Of a DNA stretch of 64,000 nucleotides, positions 48,838 through 60,018 are shown one piece after another. This DNA is from Plasmopara viticola (Eukaryota; Oomycota; Peronosporomycetes; Peronosporales; Peronosporaceae). Within the stretch, counting starts at the first letter, position 1. Every line of letters begins with the position of its first letter. Both the position numbers and the translations under genes were made by a program. The notes beneath the pieces are model-generated. The model made no database searches. It had not been told where the DNA came from and worked only from the letters and a program-made list of their open reading frames with translations. The DNA lies in the NCBI GenBank assembly GCA_001695595.3, contig MBPM02000074.1, forward strand, positions 248,001 to 312,000. Reading direction: 5' to 3'.

Positions 48838-48846
48838 TAAATTAAA
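48838..48846. repeat. Probable 9-bp target-site duplication, left (MULE)
   Basis: taaattaaa, matching ttaattaaa at 49827-49835 at 8 of 9 positions. Nine bp is the usual MULE duplication length, but both are AT-rich, so chance similarity cannot be excluded. Confidence 0.55.
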
Positions 48847-48995
48847 GGGAGCGCCTGTAGCTACACCCCCCCCTGCCTAGAGCTACGTCCCCCTTTTTAT
48901 GCTGACCAATCAAAGTACAGCTTCATATCTTCAGCCACCGCTTTTCACAGATTAAAAAACGCCGGTAGATATTCCTGCCAAACCAATTCCTCAGA
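48847..48995 (+). repeat. MULE terminal inverted repeat, left
   Basis: Pairs with about 49690-49826. The outer ~95 bp are highly similar and the inner part is looser (agatattcctgccaaacc against aaatattcctgccaaaca in the right arm read in reverse complement). Confidence 0.8.
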
Positions 48996-49098
48996 TTTTT
49001 TGTCATTGCTTTACCACGTAACCACTATGTCGAACCTCGAAAATGCCACTTTTCCTACTCTTTAAGAGGCGGAAAGCTCTGTCAAGGCTTTTGCCAAA

Positions 49099-49490
49099 TT
49101 GAACGGCTTTGCTGTGAGACTCAATCGTACCAAAAAGAGCAAAACAGGTGAATTAAGGAATGTCTGGCTCGGATGTGCTCACAGTGGTTGTTACAAGAAA
49201 GAGGGTAATGGCATACGGAACACATCAACGTTAAAACAAGCTGTCGATGGCTGGCTATTGTGGAACGCGTCTTGCAGCAATCTGGTAAAAACTTATGGGA
49301 CATAGAAATGATGTGTGGCGAGCATTCTGGACATGAGGCCGCCTCTAACAGCCTATGCGGTCAACGGGACGCTAAACCCGGAGAAAGAGACCATCATTTC
49401 TACGATGACGAAATCTGGCGCACCCCCTCGTACTATCCTTGTCACACTTCGTCAAAGGTATTCTGCATGTCTTGTACCCAGGAAGGATAA
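49099..49490 (+). pseudogene. MULE transposase N-terminal zinc-domain fragment
   Basis: Two overlapping frames (49099-49305 and 49260-49490) together carry Cys/His-rich pieces (CAHSGCYKK; MMCGEHSGHEA; CHTSSKVFCMSC), resembling the FAR1-type zinc domain before MULE transposase catalytic regions. A frame change near 49270 and the lack of any downstream catalytic domain make it non-functional. Confidence 0.5.
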
Positions 49491-49689
49491 TGGCAACGCA
49501 AGAACAAAGGTACCAATCTTGACTGCAATGATGCGCTCGGCGTTGTTCTGACATAATATATCGATTTTACTACACCAGGAAAGAAATGAAATGTTGAACG
49601 GCTAAAGTTTAATTGAAGCGTTGTTAGATCAATTGGAAGCAGATAAGGTATACTATGAAGTTAGGATATGCACAGAAAATAGGCTCCGA

Positions 49690-49826
49690 TGTTTGGCAGG
49701 AATATTTGCCGACGCTTATAAATTTGTGAATAAGTGGTGGCTTATGATATGAAGCTGTACTTTGATTGGTCAGCATAAAGAGGGAGGTGTAGCTCTAGGC
49801 AGGGGGGTATAGCTATTGGCGCTTCC
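49690..49826 (-). repeat. MULE terminal inverted repeat, right
   Basis: Reverse complement of the left repeat, ending ggcgcttcc at 49826, followed by the presumed target duplication. Confidence 0.8.
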
Positions 49827-49835
49827 TTAATTAAA

Positions 49836-52049
49836 TTATGGTCGATTTAGAACTATGGATATAGTTGTACACTAAGTCTTGTAATACGAATAATACTTCT
49901 TAACCTAAGAGTCAGCCCTTGATCCTATTTTTAGCATTGAACGAAGGGCTAGATTTGCTGAACTCACGCTTCTATGCGAATAGTCCGCTGTAATTAAGCG
50001 CTTTTTTAGTCATTCTACACGTGACCAAGCCTTTGCAATTCTAAAGCGGTATGATCAGTTGCCTCAGGGCATGCAAAATTGGTTGAAAACGCCGACAATT
50101 TTACTTGGCTACGACGAGATGCAACATTTGGTCGCACGAAGACTCGATGCTGTCACTAGGCACTTACATATGTTGGTCTCAAAATGTATAAAATAAAATT
50201 AAAATTGGCTCACAGCACTTTCTGGCTGAGGTGTCTTACAAAGTTCTACTGGAAATCCAAAGAGAGGAGAGAATTTCTAAACGTCGGGTCAGAGAGGCCG
50301 AAATAGCCACGATGTTTGCATAATTGCGGATCGAGCAACAGAAAATCTCTATTTATCTCAACGCTCGGTGACAAAGCACACGAATGGCACTTGTGTGCAA
50401 TTTTTAAATAATGCGCAACTCTCAGTTTGGAATGAGCTCTTGTGAAGGTCACGCAAATCTATTTGCCATCAGGTGTGTACGAACGCGCTTCGCCAGGGAA
50501 GATGCATTCATTAACTTTGTCGACACATTTCAAATTCTGCTGATTAGAATGGCCAGAACCTCTTCCTCGGAAGAGGTGAAATTTCACGTAGAAGAACTAC
50601 GCAGGGGTTTGGCTCGAAAAAAGGTTTTTTGTGTACGATCGAGGCTGACAAATCGGCAATATATGCCAAATTACTTTCACGAAGCACGTGTCAAGGGAGG
50701 CCTGCAGAACTCGGTCACTTAAAAAGGTTGGATTCCATAAGAAATGTAAACGTCCAATCTACAAGCCAGCGTAATGAAACCGGCCGATACTTCAACTGTC
50801 GTGAAATTTGAAATTGTAATAAAGCTTTTTCTGCTTCAAGCGCTTCAAGACTTAAAGAAAATAATAGAACGGCCAAGCAGTTGTTTGGAATTCTGAAAGG
50901 AAAATGGCAGCGCCGTAAAGGCGTGAAGCGGCCTGAGGCCTAAATTATATTCCTGCAGTGAACACTTTGCCTCAGTCGAGCCAGATATCTATAGCAAAGC
51001 TTAAATAGGCTTGTTAGACCGACGGTACAATTATTGAACTTGAGGAAGAAGTCGGCTTTTCATCACTTTTGGATGAAGGGACTTAAGGGACTTTAAGAAG
51101 GCACGTTGTGCAAGAGATGAATTTTCGATACTAGAGGATCCATAGAATCTGCATTTATTTGGTAAGAACGTATCGACCTGCGGCGTAATTCCCGTGTGAA
51201 GGTGTACGTCATAAAATTAGCACAGCTGTAGGGCCTTTTACTGCAATACTCGGCAGTGGCCTATGTCAAGGCAATAGTGCGACGTCAGTGATGTTTTCAA
51301 TTGAGCAAAACACGAGGCGAGAAACGCTCGGAAACTGATTCTCCTCAATTACGTTTTAATCTATTTCAGAACGCAAGCGGCCAGTAGCGCATCGTACACG
51401 CGTAAATGAATAAATGCGGTCACTCGCTCAGCCCAAACGCCGCTTTCTAAAAACGCTTTTTCGGAAAAACCAAAGAAAGGTTTACACTACTCGACAAGAG
51501 TCGCATTATTTACGTGTATGAGACCGAATTAATTTCGACATATTTTAATCAACTTTTAAAAACGATTGTTTGTGTCATAATAAAATATACCTACTAAATT
51601 ATAGGAGAGGCCAGTAAGAATTGAGATTCGTTCACTTTTTATAAGAATATAGGTTTTGTAATCTAATGGGAAGTACGTTGTATAGTTTTACAAAAACCAA
51701 CTATGTGGAATCTACCTTTATTCTAATCACCACTTACCATGGCTCGACCATACGACGTCAAGAGTAAATTTCGATAGCATAGCATTTTTTTTTGATAAGC
51801 ACAACAAGCGATATGATTAACGAATGGTTGAATAGGCTTCAAGGGCTCTTGGACACGCCTACAACGTTCTACATCTCTGATGATGCAACCATTTGGGCCA
51901 AAGTACTGACACATCTGTTAGCATTTTATCTATACTTGTACAGATTACGAGCATAAAGTCGAGGAAATCCGGACTTTACTGATTGCGAGCATGGCTCGAG
52001 TGCATGCTCATTAATATGCGTTTCGCTAAAGCAGATAGACGCATTTTGT
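49836..52049. other. Gene-poor tract
   Basis: About 2.2 kb of decayed sequence. Plus-strand pieces at about 50030-50170 (FAILKRYDQLPQGMQNWLK) and 50411-50722 (ARTSSSEEVKFHVEELRRG) look like remnants of a coding element, possibly a retrotransposon gag, but no family could be fixed. No intact gene, RNA gene or repeat was seen in the rest. Confidence 0.4.
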
Positions 52050-53770
52050 GGCGCAAAATGGAATGGTTTTTTAATGCGCTTTTTTAAGAATGCAGGGTCA
52101 CGGAGCAGATTCCGGTTTAATCAAAGCAAAAGTGGATAAACAGGTTCCGTTGGGCTAAACTTTAACACATGAAGCAAAGCATAATGGCCAATTACTTGCA
52201 AAAAAGCGTGCGAATCATGCAGAAGTGATTAAGCCACTGTGTGGTCTTTTTAAAAAAAGGTTTGCGAGACCTGGCGATAAAAAGTATTTTTTAAAGTAAA
52301 AGTAAGCCTATTAAGGTGCCAATCCAGGCCTTGCTGCATCCAAAACAACCATTAAGCGTTGTATATGACGCTTAAATTTTTGTCGTCGTTGCAAGAAAAC
52401 ATTCAAGGACAAGGTTGATTTATCACGTTTCAATCCTTGCACCCTCTATCTATTATTTATACTATATGCCATTTGTAAGCTATACGAATGATATGGCGCA
52501 ATGCAAACGTCTCCCATCTTGCAGAGAAGTGTCATGATGCTACTCCTTTTGCGGAGTATAAGTTTGCTGTGAAGTTGAAGCCAAGAATGCAGAATGCTTT
52601 GACCGATACCAAGTCATTAGATTATGAGCTAGCTCATATCATATTTGTGACTCCATCCGTGTAATTCTTGGCGCAGTTAAACACAATGCTGTAACAATTC
52701 TCGAGGACAAACAGGCTGATAAATTCAGCAGTGATCCAAGTCCCTCCTAGTAAGTATCAGAGATATTTTTTTCTCGATGAGGCTCATAATTTATCGCTTG
52801 ACGGTCATACCGGTTGAGAAACGACGTATAACTAAAGAAGCTTCACTACCGAAAGATAAAATTGTATAGGTGTGTTTGCATATTTGCTTGACCGTACATA
52901 CAAACGGGCCAGATGCAGTCACAACATTGAAATGCTTGTCAGTGCTATTATGGCTATCCGTATCAACTTTGCGCTAAGCCTGCAAAAAGACTCGCTATAC
53001 AACAAATCCAGGATGATAGGCGGAGTAAATCTCCACAATTGGTGGATATGACAGAAACGATCAATTAAATTAATTGAGCAGCACTGTTCCTCGACCGGGA
53101 CCAAGATTCAACTTCACGACAAAGTTGCGATCAACACAGAGAAACAACCAAGATCGATCACGTAGAACGAGTACTCGAGCCCAACACGAGAAGTTTTATT
53201 GAAATCGCCAAGAGGTTCGCAGATGACCGCAAGAAGTTAATTGATTTCGCACGAACAAATTTGCTCGCTGCTCAAGAAAGTCAGAAGCAGAATTAAAACA
53301 AGAAGCGACGCGAGTTTAAGCTTGCAGAAAGAAATTAGTCTCCTGCATACAACGAAATTGCCATTGAGAATTGCTGCAGAAGATGCGGAGGACAAAAAGA
53401 GTAAACTGGCTGCGACACATGTCGGCCCAATTCGCATTGTCAAAACAATCAACGACAATCGCGCGAAAGTGGAACTGTGTACAAACTTGTCATGACTATA
53501 CCCGACGCTCAATATCGAGTTATTGACCCATTATGTGCCAAGTCCTAGAACGTTTGAGACATGACCTACTTTGAAAGCTGCACCAATCATCTCTGATTAA
53601 GAAAGTGGCAAAAAGGTGTACATCAAACAAAACCTTTTTGAGTTTCGCAAGGCGCAACATAGACGTAATCGGCTCGTCAAGTGGAAAGATAATATAGAGC
53701 ACGAGCGCACATGGAACTTAGAAAAAGAGATACGGCATGCTTCGACTTGAGCGGGCTTGATAAAAAAAAA
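52050..53770 (+). mobile_element. Ty3/gypsy pol fragment with chromodomain, degenerate (G3)
   Basis: Plus-strand pieces in order: an RT thumb/RNase H region near 52200-52400 (AEVIKPLCGLFKKRF; LLHPKQPLSVVYDA), an integrase N-terminal region (FLDEAHNLSLDGHTG near 52775), an integrase core DRD-type block near 53090, an integrase C-terminal region (RKKLIDFARTNLLAAQESQK near 53230; GPIRIVKTINDNRAKVEL near 53420) and a chromodomain-like segment (RRNRLVKWKDNIEHERTW near 53660). Many stops. The chromodomain marks a chromovirus lineage. Same family as G2. Confidence 0.75.
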
Positions 53771-56700
53771 CTGAAGACCGCGAACGCGAAGTCTAGTCCG
53801 GAGGATGTCACACTTTACCCATTGACTCGCATCAGTGACGTTATGGATAAGCGCATGGACTAACGGACACAAAATGATTGCAATCGGATTGTAAGTCATT
53901 ATGATTGGCAAGAATACATGATTGGCTTAGCGGTAGCAAGTAGTTGTAAACTAAGGACCTCAAAAAAATATTCATTTAGTAAGTCCACAACAGCTGCCTC
54001 AGGTGGACTATAAAATCCCTAGGTTCGTCTGATCCATTTTGAAAGAAGATATGGCCAGATATATTCTTAGAGTATACTTGAAACAGAGGCCGTTATGGTG
54101 GAAAGAGTTGTTTAAGAAATCATCCAGACGTCGCCGGGTACACAAGAGCCCTTGTGGCATCACTTGTCACTTCCATAGCATAGTCGAACCGCCGAGAGGG
54201 GTATACCCGGCTTTCTCATCGAATTAATCAGTAATCAACTATCCAATCAAGTGCGCTGTATAGCATACACCCGGACATTCTATTAGGCAACACGTCCTTA
54301 ATCGGACAGTGTTTTAGCACGTAATGTTGCATTGCTCAGCTTACTGAAAGCAGGATGTAGTCGCCACTTACCGCTCAAGGTACTTATCGAGAAAGTTGAT
54401 GACGAGTGCGCGAAATTCGACTATTGCACATTGCCATTCTTTGCCTTCTCGGCAAGAAAAGCATAACTGCACTTGCGGCTGTGGTCATAACAGCAAATTG
54501 TGCCATACTGGGCTTACAATGCGTGATTGGGCGATGCTTTGGATAGTATATAACCAATGTATCAATTTCATATTTTCTTTGCTTGCAAGCAAGAAGGTAT
54601 AAGCGCTACCGAAACTCAGAACTTGCCAACAAAAAGTCTGTTTTTGGCTACATGTTCGTTTGTTTGTACATCGTCGATTGCGTCAAACAAATAAAGCTTA
54701 TTATTAGACAGGAGAAAACTCCTGGAGTTTATGAGCTCAAAGCGCTTACAATGCTTAACACCGCACTTTAATAATAGACCGATAATCAGACCAAGCAGAT
54801 GAATCATGTCTTGGAAGTTTCGTTGCATGGTGCACACCAAAGCGTTAAGTCAGCATGCTCCCACTTCCTGACTTTGCATCATACAATGCTTACCAATTGC
54901 AGACTTAATTGTCATTGTAAATTAAGAAAGGTATGGCTGAAAGATATAAGCTTGACATTTTAAAAAAGGCGGGCAGACGCATTTGTCATTGTAGACTTAC
55001 TCAGTACGTAGTACAAATTCAGCCAAGTGAGCGCGAAAATGCCAGCACTGGGTCATACGCACGGGTGTTAGGTTCACAGTGCCACAATCTGACTTTCAGG
55101 GCGCGAGTAGAGGGACTGGCCAGACGACATCTATGAAGTACGAGACTTTGGAAAATCATAATTGGCGAAAAATAGTCGAGGTCGGTAAAGTTACGCGCCA
55201 ACTTGTGCGTTACGTCCGCTAGAGACGAAAAAAAGAAGTTATAATTTCACTTCCATAGGCTGAGGCCTCACTTTCTTAAAATTGCAAGGTGCCTAAAGGC
55301 ATAGTGAGTTGCATCTTCGATAGTATGCTTTCCTGCTTAAGGGTCGGAAGAGAGAGATCTACAAGAAGAGTTAAACATAGACTACCAGTGAACGCTGCAA
55401 GATAGGTACACACGAAGCATCACGTTGTGAACCATTGGTCTCAGAGTTGAGGCTCACTGACAGTCGACGCCGAGCAGAGAAAACTTCTTGTGCTTTTAGA
55501 TTTAGCGTTTAAATGCTTGGAACTCAATAACATCTCTATATTAAGAAATTAAAAAAAAGTATACACAAAAAATTATTTAACTGCGGATTTCTAAGTCAAC
55601 TGTACCAAAAACGGGGGGTAGTCACCGATTCAGAAGCTTAGAGCCGCCACATAAATGCACCACTGGATGCGGCTGCGTTTCATGAGTCTAACGCATGTTC
55701 TACATCGCCGCAATTTGCTTTTGTTTTCGAGTGATTATTGGTGACGTGAAGCTATCGCTCCACATTTGTGCGACATCTAGGTGCTCGATGACATGCTTCA
55801 TCAACTTGAAAATTCTAAAGAACCGGCATATTTAATATAAGGGTTTGGTTTGTGGCTTCGCGCCGGAGATTTGCCATTCAAATTGATCCGGACTCTTCCG
55901 ACTAAGCAACAGCGGACAAGCCTCTCAGCGCGATGGCGCCACCCAGCTGTACTCATAAGAATGGGTGGTGCCCCGTGTCAACAGCTCAAGCCAATCCCTT
56001 TCCAGAAAGGAAAGTACTCCTTGCCGGTACCGCTTCCTGAGCCCACACCCATATTCACGTCCCTCGAAAAACCTGGCGATGTTTTAAGGCTTCTTGGTTA
56101 TTCTCCAATGGGCACGCAACCACAGCTAAGACTCGCGAGAATCCATAGTCTTGGATCGGTGAGCTTGACACGTCCAAGCGATTAATCAAGACCATATGCA
56201 ATCGGTGACAGAATTATCACACATGGGTTTAAATTGGGCTGGGGTATGCGGATGAAGAAAATGTCCATGTATGGGAGGCGATATGGAGCTGAGTTTCGCG
56301 CAGAACTGTTCGAGCTAACTTTCCAAGGAGAACGGCGACAGTCAGATAAGCTTGGGCCTGGAGGAATGCTTGACATATTGCAGCAACATCATCCAGACCG
56401 ATATGATCTCCCAAGCGAGAACGAATCTTACAAGAAATCGCAAAGTTTCGAATGAGTGTCAAGCCACGTGCTCCGACTTCGATTGTGCCTAGTTCATCAA
56501 GTGAGCAGAGTTCAGTGCGTCCTAGAGCTGCAGATGCGTTCTTCGAATCGTTGCTCGACCGTGATCCAACCACAAAACCAAAGCATTAGACAGTCAGCTC
56601 AAGGCAAAGTTTAGCAGTCTTAAGAATCGACGGAAGCAGACTTGATGTCTCGTAGGCAGTATCATTCGTGTCATACACAAATGTTGCATAAATTATTGGT

Positions 56701-56988
56701 GACTCTCGAAAAAATGATATCTTTTAACTGGCAGGCATGTCAATCATAGGTTCGTATGGCCTCTTCGAGGCCGCATATCTCCACAAAAACTGCTTCGATT
56801 TCTACACAACTTGTACGAGACAATCCCTGAGATCCCCACCAACGTAGCGGACGCTGGTTCCATACTCGTTTCGCTTTTGCTGATTTCATTCCCCTTCGAT
56901 CATCTACCCAAAATACCACTTTTTGGTACAGTTGACTGAAAAATTCACATCTAAAAAGAGTGATGGAGCATTTTGAAAAAATCAAGTA
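53771..56988. other. Gene-poor tract with an unidentified remnant
   Basis: About 3.2 kb, no intact gene. A Pro-rich plus frame at 55850-56185 (LPVPLPEPTPIFTS) followed by 56234-56455 (KLGPGGMLDILQQHHPDR) may be two pieces of one decayed protein of a multicopy, perhaps transposon-encoded, family. The rest (53.8-55.8 kb) holds only short interrupted frames. Confidence 0.4.
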
Positions 56989-56999
56989 ATTATTCACTA
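56989..56999. repeat. Target-site duplication, left copy (LINE derivative 2)
   Basis: attattcacta, repeated exactly at 57330-57340 on the other side of the element. The flanking bases differ on both sides, so the match is exactly 11 bp, the same length as for LINE derivative 1. Confidence 0.85.
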
Positions 57000-57329
57000 T
57001 TGTATTGTATTGTATCACGTGATCGCGTTGCCAAGTTATGCACGTGCTAGGCTCAGACTGGCTAATCCACGGCATAGAGTGGTGTCCGCATACGTCGAGT
57101 CTCGTTCGGTGGGCAGTGCAGCCAGCACCGAGGTCGTGAGGGTCTTCCATTGTTTTGTTTATCTCTGACTTGGTAAGAGCCCAGGTGGCGCTCTGGTGTT
57201 GAAGACCGCCGCGTCGAGGGTGAGACTCGTTAGAGACCTGCAGATGCCCGAGAGCACCTGCCCGAAGCGCGCGAGCATTTAGCCCCCGCGCTTGGAAGGA
57301 GGGCGTCACCCCAACCTTTTCCGTAGTTG
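57000..57329 (-). mobile_element. Short LINE deletion derivative (LINE derivative 2)
   Basis: About 330 bp that retains the same 5' terminus (57180-57325, near-identical to about 1110-1260) and the same 3' terminus (57010-57150, near-identical to about 125-265, with a tail of tandem TACAA-type repeats) as the element at 112-1262. Almost all of the interior is gone. The junction text keeps a fragment of the WALTKSE region of the RT C-terminus, so its breakpoints differ from those of derivative 1. It resembles a SINE made of LINE ends. It lies about 200 bp beyond the stop codon of the Pho88-ankyrin gene, on the same strand. Confidence 0.85.
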
Positions 57330-57340
57330 ATTATTCACTA
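57330..57340. repeat. Target-site duplication, right copy (LINE derivative 2)
   Basis: Exact copy of the 11-mer at 56989-56999, abutting the 5' end of the minus-strand element. Confidence 0.85.
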
Positions 57341-57530
57341 CTTAAAGAAAAAAAAAGCCTGAATTCCTGCGTTATAAACCTCCATCTTGCGCAATGCAGT
57401 CGTATAGCAAAAACAAAAGACGACCCGCTTTCTACCTTTTAAGTTTGTTATATAAACAAACGCACGCAGAGCGAGCGCAAGTCAAAGAGCGTTAGCAAAT
57501 ACAGACCTACGAAAAAGTTACACATATCGT

Positions 57531-58637
57531 CTAGTCTACGTCTTCCATCGACGACGCGCCGGCCTTTCGCTGGCGTAGCGTTGACACATTCTCAACAGCT
57601 TCAGACTTTGTATAGCTGAATAACACTTCGAGCACGTCGGCATTTTCCTCGCCCTTGGCAACCTCAGCCGCCGTCCGACCATCCGATGCCTTTATTTGCA
57701 ACAGTTTTTCACGCTTAGCGGCCGAGATACTTGATAAAAGAGTTTTTGCAGCTTCCGGTCGACCGTGGAAAGCGCTCCAGTGCAATGCAGACCAACCATC
57801 TCCGTCGACACTAAGGACATCAGCTCCGGCGCGCACAACCTTCTTGATGAAATCGTCCGTGTCCACGGGCGAGCCGCAAGCGACCATAAGCGCAGTCCAC
57901 TGGTCCTCGTCCGTCTTTGCGTTGACTTTATTCTTGACCACAGTCCAAAGGGCATCAAAGTCAGCGTCGGCACCAGCTGCCAGTGCATCTGCAATAGCCG
58001 CCTCGGGAGTCAAATCCGTCTTCTTCTCCTTAATAGCAGCCGTCGCAGCTGAAGCTGCAGCTGGCGTTGTAGCGATCGAGTCGTTAGCTGCAGCAATGGC
58101 ATCCTCATCCGACTCGCCTTCGAAGCGCTCGTTCCAAATGCGGCCGTTTCGACGGCCCAAAATATAAGCCTGCACGAGTGGGTTGTCCCACAGATTAATG
58201 GGCATCATCACGCTTTGAATCATAACGACGTGGTTGACTCCCATTTTAAAATGAATAAGCGACGAGATACACGCGCCAATGAGCGTCTGTTTGATAAATT
58301 CCTTAGCCTTAGCCAACTCATGCGCCTCGTAGGTTGTCTCTGTCAGATCACCATAATTAGGTGACTGGTCGAAAGGCGATTTGACGCCAGGTACAAAGAT
58401 CTTCCGCGTGTCGTGCTTGCGCTCGATCAGCTGTTTAAGGTAGAGCCCCATAAGAAGCGCCGTGACCTGACACACAAAGAAAGCTGTGCGTGCAGCCATA
58501 AGCGTCACCTCGTTTTCAAAGTCAATCTTGCCCATCAAAAACATCATGGGCAGCATAATAAACATGCGCATGGAGCTTTGCTTGCCAGCCATCGCAAAGT
58601 GAGATGGGAAATAAGACACCAATGTGGTACAGAGCAT
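57531..58637 (-). CDS. Pho88/SND3-type ER protein fused to ankyrin repeats
   Basis: 368 residues, single exon. The N-terminal half (about 16-170) matches the Pho88/SND3 fold: hydrophobic segments at about 23-38, 47-68 and 117-133, with MFLMGKIDFENE, ARTAFFVCQVTALLMGLYL and HFKMGVNHVVMIQSVMMPIN. In yeast this ER membrane protein acts in SRP-independent targeting (SND3) and affects phosphate-transporter maturation. After an Ala-rich linker (about 185-230) come two to three ankyrin-like repeats: DQWTALMVACGSPVDTDDFI, DGDGWSALHWSAFHGRPEAA and ASDGRTAAEVAKG. Fungal Pho88 proteins are about 190 residues and lack ankyrin repeats, so the fusion is notable. Met16 (58592) is a likely alternative start. 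Confidence 0.85.
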   Translation of the reverse strand: MLCTTLVSYFPSHFAMAGKQSSMRMFIMLPMMFLMGKIDFENEVTLMAARTAFFVCQVTALLMGLYLKQLIERKHDTRKIFVPGVKSPFDQSPNYGDLTETTYEAHELAKAKEFIKQTLIGACISSLIHFKMGVNHVVMIQSVMMPINLWDNPLVQAYILGRRNGRIWNERFEGESDEDAIAAANDSIATTPAAASAATAAIKEKKTDLTPEAAIADALAAGADADFDALWTVVKNKVNAKTDEDQWTALMVACGSPVDTDDFIKKVVRAGADVLSVDGDGWSALHWSAFHGRPEAAKTLLSSISAAKREKLLQIKASDGRTAAEVAKGEENADVLEVLFSYTKSEAVENVSTLRQRKAGASSMEDVD

Positions 58638-60018
58638 ATTGAGCGCAGATTATTGGTAGAAAGTGCGCAAGAAATACGTGTTAACAGAAATGCGAGCACG
58701 CGTCCGTGGCAGTTAAACACTGGGTATTAGGTCACCCAGCGCCTGGTCATAGCGCATTATTCAAGGTTCAACATTTGTCTGCAGCGGCGTCGTCACTGGC
58801 ACGTGAATCTGTTGGTTAAGTCAATGACCAAAGAAGGTCAAATGCTTCGAATGTAAAAGATATGGTAGCAGATACGAGGCCAAGTGACATGATCATCTCA
58901 CACTACACATTCACTCACAAGGATCTACATCCTGCGCGTGCGCTGCGATGCGCCACCACTTCCCGAGGAATGTATTCTGGCTATGCAAGCCACCGTACCA
59001 AACGTCCAAATGGATCGACTGCTGGACAAAGTGGACTCGCTCTTGGTCCGAAGGAATGCTTGGTTACCATGGTGCAAGCGTTGCTGCTGAGAACGCTTGA
59101 GCGGAACAGCTTGCGAAGAAGTGTTTGGAAAGTTTGTGTGCGCGGATGATGCTGGAGGTGGTGCTGAAAAGCGGAAATCTAACTGCTTCTTTCGAAGCTG
59201 GTGTAAATGTTGTTTCGTTTGCTGCATCTACAAGATCGTTTTTACTACTTGCTCTTTTGCCGCAAATGACTCTGCGATCACTGATATTTTTAAAGCTGCT
59301 TTGAATGGTGATTTTATCAAATGTAGCCGTGACTAAAGTTATGCCTTGAAGTATTTGTCAGCCTGACGTTATCATTGCTGCCTAATTATCGTACATTACT
59401 CAAAAGCGACGAAAAAATTAGCGGAATTTATTGTGTAGAATTTGACAAAATGCAAGCATTATGTCTCGGTTCATATATGGGAATGACGCCGTATCATTCG
59501 CCTGATTCAATCGAGCTCACCAATAAATGTCGTATAGAAGCAGCCCAAATGTTGTGCTCCGGGTGCGGAAAAAAAGACTGGGTTGCTATTAAATCCAACC
59601 CGCTAGCCAAGCATCGACATCAAGTCTAACCTACTCATTCTGTGCACATTGTTGATAAAGCTGGGCGATACCCATTGCCGGGTGCTGGAACGAGGCGTGT
59701 GCGCTTCCACGACTTGCCCGGGCAGTGTTTTGTACAGCAACCACAGACAACGTCTTATTCTCTTGTGAAGGTTGGGTGTGTCGATGCCAACTTTCGCCGT
59801 CTATCAACTCGAGTGTTCTAAATGCAAGCAGCGGCGTTGACATATTTTCTAATTATACGCACAATACCATCTTACCCGCCGTCCACAGATTTGACGATCC
59901 AGTACAAGATTGCAGAACTTTCTTCCTTTAAAGTATTTGGCGGTCTCGAAAGCTGCCTACACTTGCAAACGCCACTGTCACGACTACAATGCTGACTGTC
60001 CATCTCATAAGCAATTTC
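58638..60018. pseudogene. Decayed coding stretch, family not recognised
   Basis: Plus-strand frames succeed one another with shifts and stops: 58862-59149; an overlapping frame near 58940-59080 with PLPEECILAMQATVPNVQMD and RLLDKVDSLLVRRNAWLPW; 59097-59336; 59375-59629 with CSGCGKKDWVAIKSNPLAK; and 59640-59820. The peptides look protein-like (balanced composition, Cys pairs) rather than random, which suggests a broken gene or a multi-exon gene whose introns I could not place. No family could be assigned. Part of the left end must serve as the promoter of the Pho88-ankyrin gene. Confidence 0.35.

Larger units (their letters stand above)
48847..49826 (+). mobile_element. Non-autonomous Mutator-like element (MULE)
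   Basis: A 980-bp element with long imperfect terminal inverted repeats (48847-48995 and about 49690-49826). The outer text gggagcgcc and the inner text gctgaccaatcaaagtacag recur in reverse complement at the right end (ctgtactttgattggtcagc near 49754). The interior encodes a piece of a FAR1/WRKY-GCM1-like zinc-binding domain of MULE transposases: LRNVWLGCAHSGCYKK near 49155-49200 and MMCGEHSGHEA near 49310. No transposase catalytic domain is present. Probably mobilised in trans in the past. Confidence 0.8.

Noticed and set aside
57655..58167. 170-codon plus-strand frame opposite the Pho88-ankyrin gene
   Set aside because: Antisense of the Ala-rich linker and ankyrin region, so the open frame is a composition effect.
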